Source: Acidobacteriota bacterium
GTDB lineage: Bacteria; Acidobacteriota; Vicinamibacteria; Vicinamibacterales; UBA2999
DNA length: 35,116 nucleotides
Assembly: GCA_003222635.1 (NCBI GenBank)
Contig: QHWQ01000147.1
Coordinates: 1 to 35,116, forward strand
Reading direction: 5' to 3'
A program made the translations under genes and the position numbers. This document shows positions 20,054 to 28,854 of the stretch, one piece after another. Every line of letters begins with the position of its first letter. Positions within the stretch are counted from its first letter, which is position 1. The notes below the pieces were generated by a model. It was not told where the DNA came from, did no database searches, and worked only from the letters and a program-made list of their open reading frames with translations.

Positions 20054-21319
20054 GTGATCGTCACCCACATTGGCCCGCCGCTGGCGCGCACCGGCGGACC
20101 CGCCGGCGTGCTGCTGCAGCTGAAAGCCGGATTGAGCCGCACCGGCACGGGCGGGCATATCGTCCGCCTGCCACCGGTCGCGGTCCCGCAAGCGGCGCCG
20201 GCGCCGCCGCTGACGGCGCGCATGCTGGCGCCGTTGCGGCACCTCCGGCGCGTCCTGTTCGGCAAGCCGCGCTACTACCGCCCGGATCTGGGCGCGATGC
20301 GGCAGCGAGACGGCCAGACTGCGCGAACGCTCGACGGCGTCTGGCGCGAAGCGGAGGCCTACGCGGCGCCGCTGCTCGACGAGGCCGCCGATGCCGATCT
20401 TCTCATCGCGCACGAACTGCCCGCTGCGGCAATGGCGCTCGCCGCACGCCGGCCGCATCAGCAGGTGTGGATGGTCGTCCATCCACCGATGCCGTTCGCG
20501 CTGTTTCATATCTGGTGCTGGGCCGTGCCCGAGCAGGAGTGGCGCGACGTGCTGGCGTTCCCGGATGTGCAGCGGTACGTCGACCGCGAGCTCGAGGTGT
20601 GGCGGTCGGTCGACCGCGTGTTCATCGCGACGCCCGATGCGCTCGACGAGCTCGGGCGAATCGATCGGCGGTTCCTCACCGCGGGCAACATGGTGTACGG
20701 CCTCACCGGCGCATCGGCGCCCGGCGGATCGAAGGCGGAATCCATCGGCGCGCTGAGAAAGCGCTTCGGGCTGCCGCTGGATCAGCCGATCGGCCTGTTT
20801 CTCGGACAGGCGCTTCCATATCGCGCCTTCGATCGGCTCATGGCAGCCGTCGAGCTGCTGTCGGATGCGGCGGCGATGCCGGGTGTGATCGCGGTCGCTG
20901 GTCCTCCGAAGGACACGGTGCCGCGCCACAAGCGTCTGCGCGCGCTTGGGCCGGTGAGCGATGTCGCGGATCTGCTGCGCGCCGTCGATTTCTTCATCAA
21001 CGTCAACCGCTTCAACCTGTTCGATCTCTCGATCATCGAGGCGAGCGAGGCAGGTCTGCCGCTGCTGCTGCATGCGACCGGCGGCAACCGCACGTTCGAA
21101 ACGCTTGGCGCAGGCTGCGTGATGATCGATTCGATCGAGCCCGCGGCGATTGCGCGCGGCATCGAGGCGATGTTCGCGATGCGTCCCGACGGGCGCCGGG
21201 CGCTGGGGCGCCGCTCGCGCGCCTGCTACGACGCCCACCTGACGGTGGAACACCACGCCACACGGCACCTCTCGCTCTACGACGAGGCAAGCATCACATG
21301 CATGACGTCGAATTCCTGA
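20054..21319 (+). CDS. Glycosyltransferase, GT-B fold (GT4-like)
   Basis: The 421-residue protein starts at GTG 20054. The N-terminal half opens MIVTHIGPPLARTGGPAGVL, with the acceptor-site glycine loop of GT4 enzymes. The second Rossmann-like half contains IGLFLGQALPYRAFD and the donor-site segment FDLSIIEASEAGLPLLLHATGGN (quoted in two parts: FDLSIIEASEAG and LPLLLHATGGN). There are no membrane segments. The sugar specificity cannot be read. Its last 22 nt overlap the start of the broken flavoenzyme gene at 21298. Confidence 0.8.
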   Translation: MIVTHIGPPLARTGGPAGVLLQLKAGLSRTGTGGHIVRLPPVAVPQAAPAPPLTARMLAPLRHLRRVLFGKPRYYRPDLGAMRQRDGQTARTLDGVWREAEAYAAPLLDEAADADLLIAHELPAAAMALAARRPHQQVWMVVHPPMPFALFHIWCWAVPEQEWRDVLAFPDVQRYVDRELEVWRSVDRVFIATPDALDELGRIDRRFLTAGNMVYGLTGASAPGGSKAESIGALRKRFGLPLDQPIGLFLGQALPYRAFDRLMAAVELLSDAAAMPGVIAVAGPPKDTVPRHKRLRALGPVSDVADLLRAVDFFINVNRFNLFDLSIIEASEAGLPLLLHATGGNRTFETLGAGCVMIDSIEPAAIARGIEAMFAMRPDGRRALGRRSRACYDAHLTVEHHATRHLSLYDEASITCMTSNS

Positions 21320-22621
21320 TTCTCGGCGCCGGGCCGACCGGTCTTGGCGCCGCGTGGCGTCTGGCGCAGCGTGGCCACCGTGACTGGCTGCTGGTCGAAG
21401 CCACCGATACACCTGGCGGCCTGGCGCGATCGATCGTCGACGAACACGGATTCCTCTGGGACGTCGGCTGCCACGTGCGAGCGTTTCGTCCCCTATCCGT
21501 TCCAGCTGAATCTGCACCGCTTGCCGGAAGACGATCTGTGGACCTGCGTGCGCGGACTGATCAGCGCTGCCGCGCGCGCGGACGGGTCCGCCGCCAACTT
21601 CGGCGAGTGGATCGACAAGACCTTCGGCCGCGGCATCGGCGACATCTTCCTGCGTCCGTACAACACCAAGATCTGGGCCTGCCCGCCCGAGGACATGAAC
21701 TGCACGTGGATTGGTGATCGTGTCGCGCTCACCGATCTCGCGCGCGTCGTCCGCAACATCCGCGACGTGCACGATGATGTGTCATGGGGGCCGAACAGCC
21801 GGTTCCGTTTTCCGAAGACAGGCGGCACAGGCGCGGTGTGGAAGCGGCTGGCGGCGCTCGTCGAGCGGCGCATGCCGCGGCGCATGCACTTCCAGCACCC
21901 GGCAGCGCGCGTTGACACCGCCGCTCACCGCGTCACCTTCGCTGACGGCACGTCGCTGACCTATCGTCACCTGATCTCGACGATGCCGTTGGACGCGCTC
22001 GTCGAGCGTTCGGATCTGGCGTCGGCCTATCGGGAGGACGCGTCGCGGCTCCGGCATTCATCGACGCATATCGTCGGCGTGGGGCTCCACGGCCAGGCGC
22101 CTGCCTCCATTGCCGGCAAGTCGTGGATGTACTACCCGGAAGACAGCTGTCCGTTCTACCGCCTGACGCATTTCTCGCAGTATTCGCCGGCCAACGTCCC
22201 CGACAGCTCGCGCCAGTGGTCGCTCATCGCGGAAGTGTCGGAAGCGCCGGAGAAGCCGCGCGATGTCGCCGCCGTGATCGCGGGAACGATCGACGGCCTC
22301 GTGGCGACACAGCTGATCGACTCGCGTGCGCAGGTGCACCATACGTGGCATCAGCGCTTCGGCCACGGCTACCCGATCCCGTCGCTCGAACGCGACGCCG
22401 CGCTCAACGTGCTGCTGCCCGCTTTCGAGCAGCGCGGCGTGTACAGCCGCGGACGGTTTGGCGCATGGAAGTACGAGGTTGCGAACCAGGACCACAGCCT
22501 CGCCCAGGGCGTCGAGGTGATTGATGCGCTGCTCGATGGAGCAGAAGAAGTGACGCTCCATCGTCCCGAGATCGTCAACGCGCGCCGTCCGGCGCGCCCC
22601 CAGGCCGTGGAGCGCGGGTAG
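21298..22621 (+). pseudogene. UDP-galactopyranose-mutase-like flavoenzyme, broken by internal loss and frameshift
   Basis: Frame 1 from ATG 21298 encodes an FAD-binding start with LILGAGPTGLGAAW and PGGLARSIVDEHGFLWDVGCHV, ending usefully near 21478. The rest of the protein continues one base out of phase from about 21479 (ERFVPYPFQLN) to the TAG at 22619-22621, including YNTKIWACPPEDM, FRFPKTGGTGAVWKR and STMPLDALV. In relatives about 35-40 residues normally separate the GGHV motif from RFVPYPFQ; here they are absent. So the lesion is a deletion of roughly 100 nt or more that also shifts the frame, not a single-base slip. Intact relatives are FAD-dependent mutases or oxidoreductases of surface-glycan loci. 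Real decay and an assembly error are both possible. Confidence 0.8.
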
Positions 22622-22622
22622 C

Positions 22623-23456
22623 ATGCCGACACTCAGGCAGCACGCACGGCGCGTGGCGCGCGGCATACGGCGCGAGCTGTGGCCGACGCCCGAGCAGGCG
22701 ATGGTGCAGCGGCTCGAGCGCGAATTCCGGCGAAGGCCGCGCTACACGGCGGGAACGATCGAGGTGCCGCCGTACCGGATCGACTACGCCGACGCGGGCT
22801 CCGTCTGGCCACAGTGGGAAGAGATCTTCCTGCGCGACTCGTTGACGTTCGAGACCAGCGAACCTGCCCCGCGCATCCTCGATTGCGGAGCCAACGTCGG
22901 CATCGCTTCGCTCTTCTTCAAACGACGCTATCCCGGCGCGCGCATCACGGCCTTCGAGGCCGACCCGAAGCTGGCGGCGATCTGCCGCCGGAATTTCGAC
23001 GTCAACGGCGCGCGAGATGCCGACGTCCAAAGCGCCGCCGCGTGGACCTCGTCGGGGACGGTCGAATTCATCATGGAGGGGTCCGATTCCGGCGCCATTG
23101 CGTCGCTGGAACCCGCCGTCACGGGAACGCGCGTGTCGGTGCCGGCGGTCCGGCTGCGCGACTGGCTCACCGAGAGGATCGATCTGCTCAAGCTCGACAT
23201 CGAGGGCGCCGAGTTGATGGTGCTCGAGGATTGCCGCGACCGGCTGCACCACGTGCGCAACATTTCGATCGATCTTCATGAATTCGATCCCGCGCACCGG
23301 CAAACCGGACCGGTGTTCCAGCTGCTCTCCGATGCGGGATTCGTCTTCGACGTCAAGAGCCTCGTGTCGCTGCCGTGGCGGCCTCCGCAGATTCCATCGC
23401 CATTTCCCCACGCCGCGCCCGTCTGGGCGATACAGGTACGCGCATGGCGCCGCTGA
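22623..23456 (+). CDS. FkbM family methyltransferase
   Basis: The 277-residue SAM-dependent methyltransferase has motif I ILDCGANVGIAS (85-96), the acidic motif FEADP (111-115) and the FkbM hallmark LLKLDIEGAE (188-197). FkbM enzymes O-methylate sugars and polyketides. It starts 1 nt after the stop codon of the preceding broken gene. Its last 13 nt overlap the next glycosyltransferase, so the operon arrangement is kept. The natural substrate is presumably a sugar of the locus's glycan; this is inferred from context. Confidence 0.9.
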   Translation: MPTLRQHARRVARGIRRELWPTPEQAMVQRLEREFRRRPRYTAGTIEVPPYRIDYADAGSVWPQWEEIFLRDSLTFETSEPAPRILDCGANVGIASLFFKRRYPGARITAFEADPKLAAICRRNFDVNGARDADVQSAAAWTSSGTVEFIMEGSDSGAIASLEPAVTGTRVSVPAVRLRDWLTERIDLLKLDIEGAELMVLEDCRDRLHHVRNISIDLHEFDPAHRQTGPVFQLLSDAGFVFDVKSLVSLPWRPPQIPSPFPHAAPVWAIQVRAWRR

Positions 23457-24640
23457 CGTCGCCGAGCGTCGTCTGCGTCGTCCCGGATACGCTCGGCGGC
23501 ATGCTGAACATGATGGAAGGGCTGTTTCGCCATCGACGGCCCGACGCGTTCTCCTATGGCGTCGTTCGCACGGTCAGCGCGCTCGTGACAGACACGCGGT
23601 TCAGCGGGCACTTCAACGCGGATTACGAGACGATCTTCGAGTACCGGGCGCCGGTCGAGAATCTCCACGCCGTCCTGCGGCGCCTGCGCGGCGTCATTCC
23701 AGCGGGCGAGGGTGTGTTGATTGCCAACGATCTGCTGGAGTTGGCTCTGGCGTCGGCGTTCGACTGCGGTCGCACGGTGATCCAGGTCCTGCACGGCGAC
23801 ACGGATTATTACTACGACCTCGCCGCGCGCCATGAACAGGTCATCGACGCGTTTGTTGCCATCGGCCGGACACTCGAGCGCAGGCTGAAGGAGCGCCTGC
23901 CGCATCGCGCTGCCGACATCCACTATCTGCCGTACGGGCTTCCACAGCCGCCGCGGCGCCGAACGCCTGCCCCGGGCAGATTGCGGTTGCTTTTCGCCGG
24001 ACGGTTTTCACACGCACAGAAAGGCATTCTCGATCTGCCGCTGATCGACAACGCCTTGCAGGAGCGCGGTATCGATGTGTCGTGGACGCTTGTCGGAGGA
24101 GGACCCGACGAGCAGAAGCTTCGCGACGCCTGGAGCAGCCCTCGCGTGACGTTTCTCGGGGTCAAGTCCGCCGCGGAGGTGCTGGCGATCGCATCGAACC
24201 ACGATGTGTTCGTGCTGCCGACGCGGTGGGAAGGTGTTCCCGTGGCGGTGCTCGAAGCGATGAGCGTCGGCCTTGTGCCCGTCGTGAGCCGCATCGACAG
24301 CGGCGTCGCGGAGATCCTCGTCGATGGCGAGACCGGTCTGATGCCGCCGGTCGGGGACCATGCCGCGTTTGCCGATGCCATCGCCGCGCTCGACCGGAAT
24401 CGCGGAAAACTCGAGGTCATGGGGGCTGCCGCGTCGCGCTGGGTCGCGACCCACCGCGATATTCGCGCGTGTACGGACGCCTATCAGGCGCTGTTTGCGC
24501 GCTACCGTGAACTCAAGCGTCCGAGACCCGCGAACGTGGCGCTTCCCTACGGCAGCCGCCTCGACCAGCCGTGGATCCCGAACGCGGCCGTCCGAACCGT
24601 GCGGACGATGATCAGGCGCGCGAAAGGCAAGCCGGTCTGA
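23444..24640 (+). CDS. Family 4 glycosyltransferase
   Basis: The 398-residue GT-B enzyme starts at ATG 23444, overlapping the FkbM gene by 13 nt. The N-terminal part has VVPDTLGGMLNM and VLHGDTDYYY. The donor half has LLFAGRFSHAQKG, LVGGGPDEQKL and the Glu-x7-Glu region EGVPVAVLEAMSVGLVPV. The family transfers sugars with retention of configuration from nucleotide sugars in the cytoplasm. An upstream in-frame ATG at 23375 lies inside the FkbM gene and is rejected. The specific sugar is unknown. Confidence 0.9.
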   Translation: MAPLTSPSVVCVVPDTLGGMLNMMEGLFRHRRPDAFSYGVVRTVSALVTDTRFSGHFNADYETIFEYRAPVENLHAVLRRLRGVIPAGEGVLIANDLLELALASAFDCGRTVIQVLHGDTDYYYDLAARHEQVIDAFVAIGRTLERRLKERLPHRAADIHYLPYGLPQPPRRRTPAPGRLRLLFAGRFSHAQKGILDLPLIDNALQERGIDVSWTLVGGGPDEQKLRDAWSSPRVTFLGVKSAAEVLAIASNHDVFVLPTRWEGVPVAVLEAMSVGLVPVVSRIDSGVAEILVDGETGLMPPVGDHAAFADAIAALDRNRGKLEVMGAAASRWVATHRDIRACTDAYQALFARYRELKRPRPANVALPYGSRLDQPWIPNAAVRTVRTMIRRAKGKPV

Positions 24641-24657
24641 CACGGCCAGCACGACCG

Positions 24658-25965
24658 ATGCGCATCGTTCAAGCGGTGGGTTGGTATCTACCCACATCCA
24701 CCGGCGGTACCGAGGTCTACGTCTCCGAGCTCGCGAAGCGGCTGCGCGCCTGTGGGCACGATGTGCTCATCGCCGCGCCCGAGGCCACCGGTCACCGGGA
24801 GCGGACCTACGAGGAAGGCGGTTGCCGCGTCTACCGCTACCCGATTCCGTCGCGCGTGACGCGCGAGGAGGCGCAGGGGCGCGTGGTGGTTCGCGGCGCG
24901 GAGCTGTTTCACGCCTGGCTGCAGCGCGCGCGCCCCGACGTCGTGCACATGCACACGTTTGTGACCGGTCTCGGGCTCGCCGAGTTGCGCGCGGCGAAGG
25001 CGACGGGCGCCCGCGTGATTGCCACAACGCACGCTGCGAGCCTTGGCTTCACCTGTCAACGCGGCACGATGATGCGTTGGGGTGCCTCGCTGTGCGACGG
25101 CCTCGCCCGTCCGATGAAGTGCGCCGCGTGTCAGCTCGAGCATCGCGGCGTGGCCCGGCCGTTTGCCGTCGCCGCCGCCATGGTTCCGCCGTCGATCGGC
25201 GCGGTCGGCCGGCGTATCCCGGGACGAGTGGGCACGATGATCGGCATGACGGACCTCATTACCTACAACCAGTCAGCACAGCGCGAGATGCTCGACCTGG
25301 TCGATCGGTTCGTTGTCCTCAGCGACTGGGCGCGTCACGTGGTGATCGCCAACGGAGCCCCGCCGGAGAAGGTGATCCTCAACCGCCTTGGCGTCCGCTT
25401 TCCGACGGCCGCACCGAAACGCCGTTCGACGGAACCGTTGACGGTCGCCTACGTTGGCCGCTTCGACGCGATAAAAGGCGTGACCGATTTCGCCCGTGCC
25501 ATTTCCATGATTCCGCGTTCCGCATCGATCCGATTCGAGTTTCACGGCCCCGTGCAGAATAAGGCCGAGCTCGCCGTGGTCGATCGGATCAAAGCGATCG
25601 TCGGGCCGGACGCGTGGGTGCGCTTCGGCGGCGAGCTCGACGCAGCGGGTGTGGAAGCCGTGCTGCGCCGCGTGGACGTCATCTGCTGTCCCTCTCGCGT
25701 CGTCGAAGGCGGTCCCACTATCGCGCTCGAAGCACACGCCGCCGGCGTCCCCGTGATCGGCAGCGACATTCCGGCGTTGTCCGAGCTGATTCGCGACCGC
25801 GTGAACGGCGCGCTCTATCCAGTCGGTGAGCCGAAGGCGCTCGCCGCGACGCTTCGGCAGCTCGCGGCCAACCCCGATCTCGTCAACCACTGGCGTACGC
25901 GCCTTCCGCAGGTCCGCACGATGGATGACGTGACGAGCGACTATCTCGCAATGTACGCGGCATGA
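24658..25965 (+). CDS. Family 4 glycosyltransferase with a four-cysteine insertion
   Basis: The 435-residue GT-B enzyme starts at ATG 24658, 17 nt after the previous stop. It opens MRIVQAVGWYLPTSTGGTEV, a typical GT4 acceptor loop, and later shows VAYVGRFDAIKGV and the donor segment EGGPTIALEAHAAGVPVIG. Between the two halves Cys133, Cys146, Cys155 and Cys158 form a C-x12-C-x8-C-x2-C pattern that could bind zinc; similar cysteine-rich loops occur in some GT4 enzymes. It ends in an ATGA overlap with the next gene. Confidence 0.9.
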   Translation: MRIVQAVGWYLPTSTGGTEVYVSELAKRLRACGHDVLIAAPEATGHRERTYEEGGCRVYRYPIPSRVTREEAQGRVVVRGAELFHAWLQRARPDVVHMHTFVTGLGLAELRAAKATGARVIATTHAASLGFTCQRGTMMRWGASLCDGLARPMKCAACQLEHRGVARPFAVAAAMVPPSIGAVGRRIPGRVGTMIGMTDLITYNQSAQREMLDLVDRFVVLSDWARHVVIANGAPPEKVILNRLGVRFPTAAPKRRSTEPLTVAYVGRFDAIKGVTDFARAISMIPRSASIRFEFHGPVQNKAELAVVDRIKAIVGPDAWVRFGGELDAAGVEAVLRRVDVICCPSRVVEGGPTIALEAHAAGVPVIGSDIPALSELIRDRVNGALYPVGEPKALAATLRQLAANPDLVNHWRTRLPQVRTMDDVTSDYLAMYAA

Positions 25966-26672
25966 TTGGCGCCAGAGCGATCAAAACGCTCCTCGGTCCG
26001 AAGTGGACGACGTGGGCGCGAACGGTGACACACGGCCTCGAGCGTCCGGTCTGGGGAAATCTTCGCCGCACCTCGCCAATTTCGCCATCATACGGATTCG
26101 AGCGCGGCACGCCGATCGATCGCTTCTATGTCGACCGCTTTCTGAGCGCGCGGCGAGCCTTGATTACCGGCCGCGTGCTGGAAATCCAAACGACGGACCA
26201 CATCCGACGCTACGGCATGGATGTCGCGAAGGCAGACACGCTGGATATCAACCCCGCGTTCAACCCCACCTACTGCTGCGACCTCGCCCGCGCGGACATC
26301 GTGCCAACGGGTCAGTACGACTGTTTTCTGCTGCCAAACACGGTGTGCTGCGTGCGGGATCTCGATGCCGCCCTTGGGCACGCGCGCCGCGTCGTTCGGC
26401 CCGGCGGAGTGATTCTCGTGACCGCACCCGGGTTTGTTCCGTTGACGCCCGATGTGACCGAGTACTGGCTGGCGAGCGCCGAGGGCTGGCGCGTGATCGC
26501 CGGGCGCGTCTGGCCCGACTGCGACGTCTCCATCGCCACGCACGGCAACTGTCTGGCGGCGCTGGCGGCGATGCACGGCATCGCGGTCGAGGAGTTGACC
26601 GCGCAGGAGCTCGAGCTGACCGATCCGCGCTATCCCGTGATGGTCACGATTGAATGCCGGGTGCCGAACTGA
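25962..26672 (+). CDS. Class I SAM-dependent methyltransferase
   Basis: The 236-residue protein has a Rossmann-type core: RVLEIQTTDHIRRYG at the SAM-binding position, an acidic DINPAF at the second strand, and HARRVVRPGGVILVTAPG, the post-motif typical of Methyltransf_11-like enzymes. The first motif reads LEIQ rather than the usual LEIG or LDVG, so SAM binding should be checked. It starts at ATG 25962 within the upstream stop (ATGA) and its TGA shares one base with the next ATG. A role in modifying the glycan, or in making a modified sugar donor, is inferred. Confidence 0.78.
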   Translation: MIGARAIKTLLGPKWTTWARTVTHGLERPVWGNLRRTSPISPSYGFERGTPIDRFYVDRFLSARRALITGRVLEIQTTDHIRRYGMDVAKADTLDINPAFNPTYCCDLARADIVPTGQYDCFLLPNTVCCVRDLDAALGHARRVVRPGGVILVTAPGFVPLTPDVTEYWLASAEGWRVIAGRVWPDCDVSIATHGNCLAALAAMHGIAVEELTAQELELTDPRYPVMVTIECRVPN

Positions 26673-27625
26673 TGGCGTTCCGCTCATCGCCGGAACCGGT
26701 CCTCGACACCGTGCGCCGCGCCGTCAAGCAGACGCTGTTCAATGTCGGCTACTACCACCGCCGGCTCTCGCAGCTTGCATTCCCCGGCGTGGCGATCCTC
26801 TGTTATCACGGCATCCGCGGTGCTGGTGAACCAGCGCCGCCTTTCAACGATCTGCACGTCGACGAGGAGACGTTCAGCCGCCACTGCCGGTTCATCGCGG
26901 ACGAGTGCCATCCCATATCGCTCGACGATCTTCGAGCATCGCGCGAGGGGCGGCGATCACTGCCTGCCCGGCCCGTGATCGTCACCTTCGACGATGGGTA
27001 TCGAAGCGTGCTCGAGCGTGCGCTGCCGTCGCTCGAGCGCCACGGCATTCCCGCCGCGGTCTTCGTCTGCTCCGAGCCGGTGCTGACCGGACGGCATTTC
27101 TGGTTCGACACCCTCTGGCGGCGCAGCGGCGAACAGGCCGTCACCCACGCGATGTCGATGCCGTATGCCGAATGGCGAGCGCTGCGGGACGCAATCGCGA
27201 CGCGCGCAGCCGAGACAGACGCACATCGGCCGATGACGCCAACCGAGCTGCGCCGGCTTGCGGCGAGCCCCCTCGTCGAGATTGGCGGGCATACGATGCG
27301 TCATCCCGTGCTGCGATTCGCGCCGATCGACGAGCAGCGGGAAGAAATCAGCGGTTGCCGAACGGCGCTTCAGGAAGCCATCGGGAAACCGATCCGCAGC
27401 TTCGCTTACCCGTTCGGACGCGTCGCCGAGCACTACCAGCCTGAGACCCCGCGCGTCATCGAGGCCGCCGGTTTCGATCTGGCATTCACGACCAATCCGT
27501 CGTTTGTGCCGGGCGAAGTCGATCCATTCCAGATTCCGCGTTTTGTGATGCTCGGCAGCGTCGACGACGCCGAGCTTGCGCATCGCCTCGTGCACTCCTG
27601 GCACGCCACGGGGACGACCATATGA
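26672..27625 (+). CDS. Polysaccharide deacetylase (NodB, CE4)
   Basis: The 317-residue enzyme has the CE4 metal/base motif TFDDGY (105-110) and the metal-binding GGHTMRH with His207 and His211, followed by FAYPFGR. These enzymes remove N- or O-acetyl groups from sugars. No signal peptide is visible, so action on a lipid-linked precursor at the cytoplasmic side is possible. The start ATG 26672 overlaps the preceding TGA by one base; an ATG six codons upstream (26654) is less likely. It ends in an ATGA overlap. Confidence 0.9.
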   Translation: MAFRSSPEPVLDTVRRAVKQTLFNVGYYHRRLSQLAFPGVAILCYHGIRGAGEPAPPFNDLHVDEETFSRHCRFIADECHPISLDDLRASREGRRSLPARPVIVTFDDGYRSVLERALPSLERHGIPAAVFVCSEPVLTGRHFWFDTLWRRSGEQAVTHAMSMPYAEWRALRDAIATRAAETDAHRPMTPTELRRLAASPLVEIGGHTMRHPVLRFAPIDEQREEISGCRTALQEAIGKPIRSFAYPFGRVAEHYQPETPRVIEAAGFDLAFTTNPSFVPGEVDPFQIPRFVMLGSVDDAELAHRLVHSWHATGTTI

Positions 27626-28854
27626 GCGCGAGAATCTGCGTTGTCACCGCGGGTCACCTCTCCACGTGTCCGCGGATGCTGAAGGCCGCTGACGCACTGG
27701 ACGAGGCGGGCTACCAGGTTCGCGTCATCAGCACGCGCCATGTGGCATGGGCGTGGGAGGCGGACCAGCGCGCGCGCGACCGCCGCTCGTGGCCGTGGCG
27801 CGTCGTTGACTACGATCGAACGAGCGCGCGGCTACGGCAGCTGGCGACGGGAGCGCGGTTGCGCTCGGCGCAGGCGGTCGCGATGGCGGTCGGTCCAGCT
27901 CGCGCGCCGCTGGGCATCGGCATTAGAGGGTATAGCCGCGTCCACGACGAGCTGGTCGCTGCCATCGCCGCGGAACCGGCGGACCTGGTTTATGGCGGCA
28001 CGACCGGCGCCCTCGCGGCCGTTGCTGCCGGCGCGCATCGACTCGGCGCCCGCTTCGCACTCGATCTCGAGGACTTTCACTCCGCAGAGCAGAGCGGTGC
28101 CGGAAGCGTGCTGGCGCACAGGCTGGCGGAGCGCATCGAGGCGCATGTGCTTCCCCACGCCGCCTTTCTCACCGCGGGCAGTCCGATGATCGCCGAGGCG
28201 TACGCGGCGAAGTACGGCGTGCGGCCCCGAGCCATTCACAACACGTTCCCGCTGAATCTTCATCCGCCGTCAGTGCCCGACGGTCCGCTGAAGATGTACT
28301 GGTTCAGCCAGACACTCGGCCCGGGCCGCGGGCTCGACGATCTCGTCAGGGGCATCGGCCTCGCGAACGTTCGCGCGGAGCTGCATCTTCGCGCGCGTCC
28401 GCTTCGCACATATGCCGCGCAGCTGGCGGCCCTGGCGCAATCGTCCGCGCCGCTGCTCGAGCTGGTGTTGCACGATCCGGCGCCCCCCGATCGGATGATC
28501 GCGCTTGCGCAGGGTTACCACTTCGGTGTCTCCGTCGAGGATGGCGAGGTGCTCAACCATCGCCTCTGTCTGGGCAACAAGATCTTCACGTACCTCGCGG
28601 CCGGCGTTCCGGTGCTGATGACGGCGACGCCCGCGCAGTCCCGCCTCGCGGCGGATCTCGGCCAGGCCGCCGAGGTGTATGAAAACGGGAGCATCGACGC
28701 CCTGGCGCGGATCGTGCGGCGCTACGCCGACGATCCGCGTGCGCGCTGCGTCGCCGCCAACGCGGCGCGGGCGGCGGCGGAGCGGCGCTGGCACTGGGAA
28801 CATCCTGAAGACCGGGGCGCGTTGCTCCAGGCGGTACGGGAAGCCGTCGGCTAG
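27622..28854 (+). CDS. Glycosyltransferase, GT-B fold
   Basis: The 410-residue protein opens with CVVTAGHLSTCPRMLKAADA, a pattern of GT-B transferases in surface-polysaccharide loci. It continues with DLEDFHSAEQ, which precedes the inter-domain linker, and ends with NKIFTYLAAGVPVLMT, the donor-site region. The Glu-x7-Glu motif is not clear, so the family number is uncertain. It starts in an ATGA overlap and stops directly before the next ATG (TAG-ATG with no spacer). Confidence 0.8.
   Translation: MSARICVVTAGHLSTCPRMLKAADALDEAGYQVRVISTRHVAWAWEADQRARDRRSWPWRVVDYDRTSARLRQLATGARLRSAQAVAMAVGPARAPLGIGIRGYSRVHDELVAAIAAEPADLVYGGTTGALAAVAAGAHRLGARFALDLEDFHSAEQSGAGSVLAHRLAERIEAHVLPHAAFLTAGSPMIAEAYAAKYGVRPRAIHNTFPLNLHPPSVPDGPLKMYWFSQTLGPGRGLDDLVRGIGLANVRAELHLRARPLRTYAAQLAALAQSSAPLLELVLHDPAPPDRMIALAQGYHFGVSVEDGEVLNHRLCLGNKIFTYLAAGVPVLMTATPAQSRLAADLGQAAEVYENGSIDALARIVRRYADDPRARCVAANAARAAAERRWHWEHPEDRGALLQAVREAVG

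Noticed and set aside
21470-21490. Programmed frameshifting in the flavoenzyme gene
   Set aside because: Conserved residues are missing at the frame change and no slippery heptamer is seen, so a simple ribosomal shift would not restore the protein.
20030-21772. Minus-strand open frame of 580 codons
   Set aside because: It is antisense to a glycosyltransferase and the start of the flavoenzyme; Arg/His-rich with no motif.
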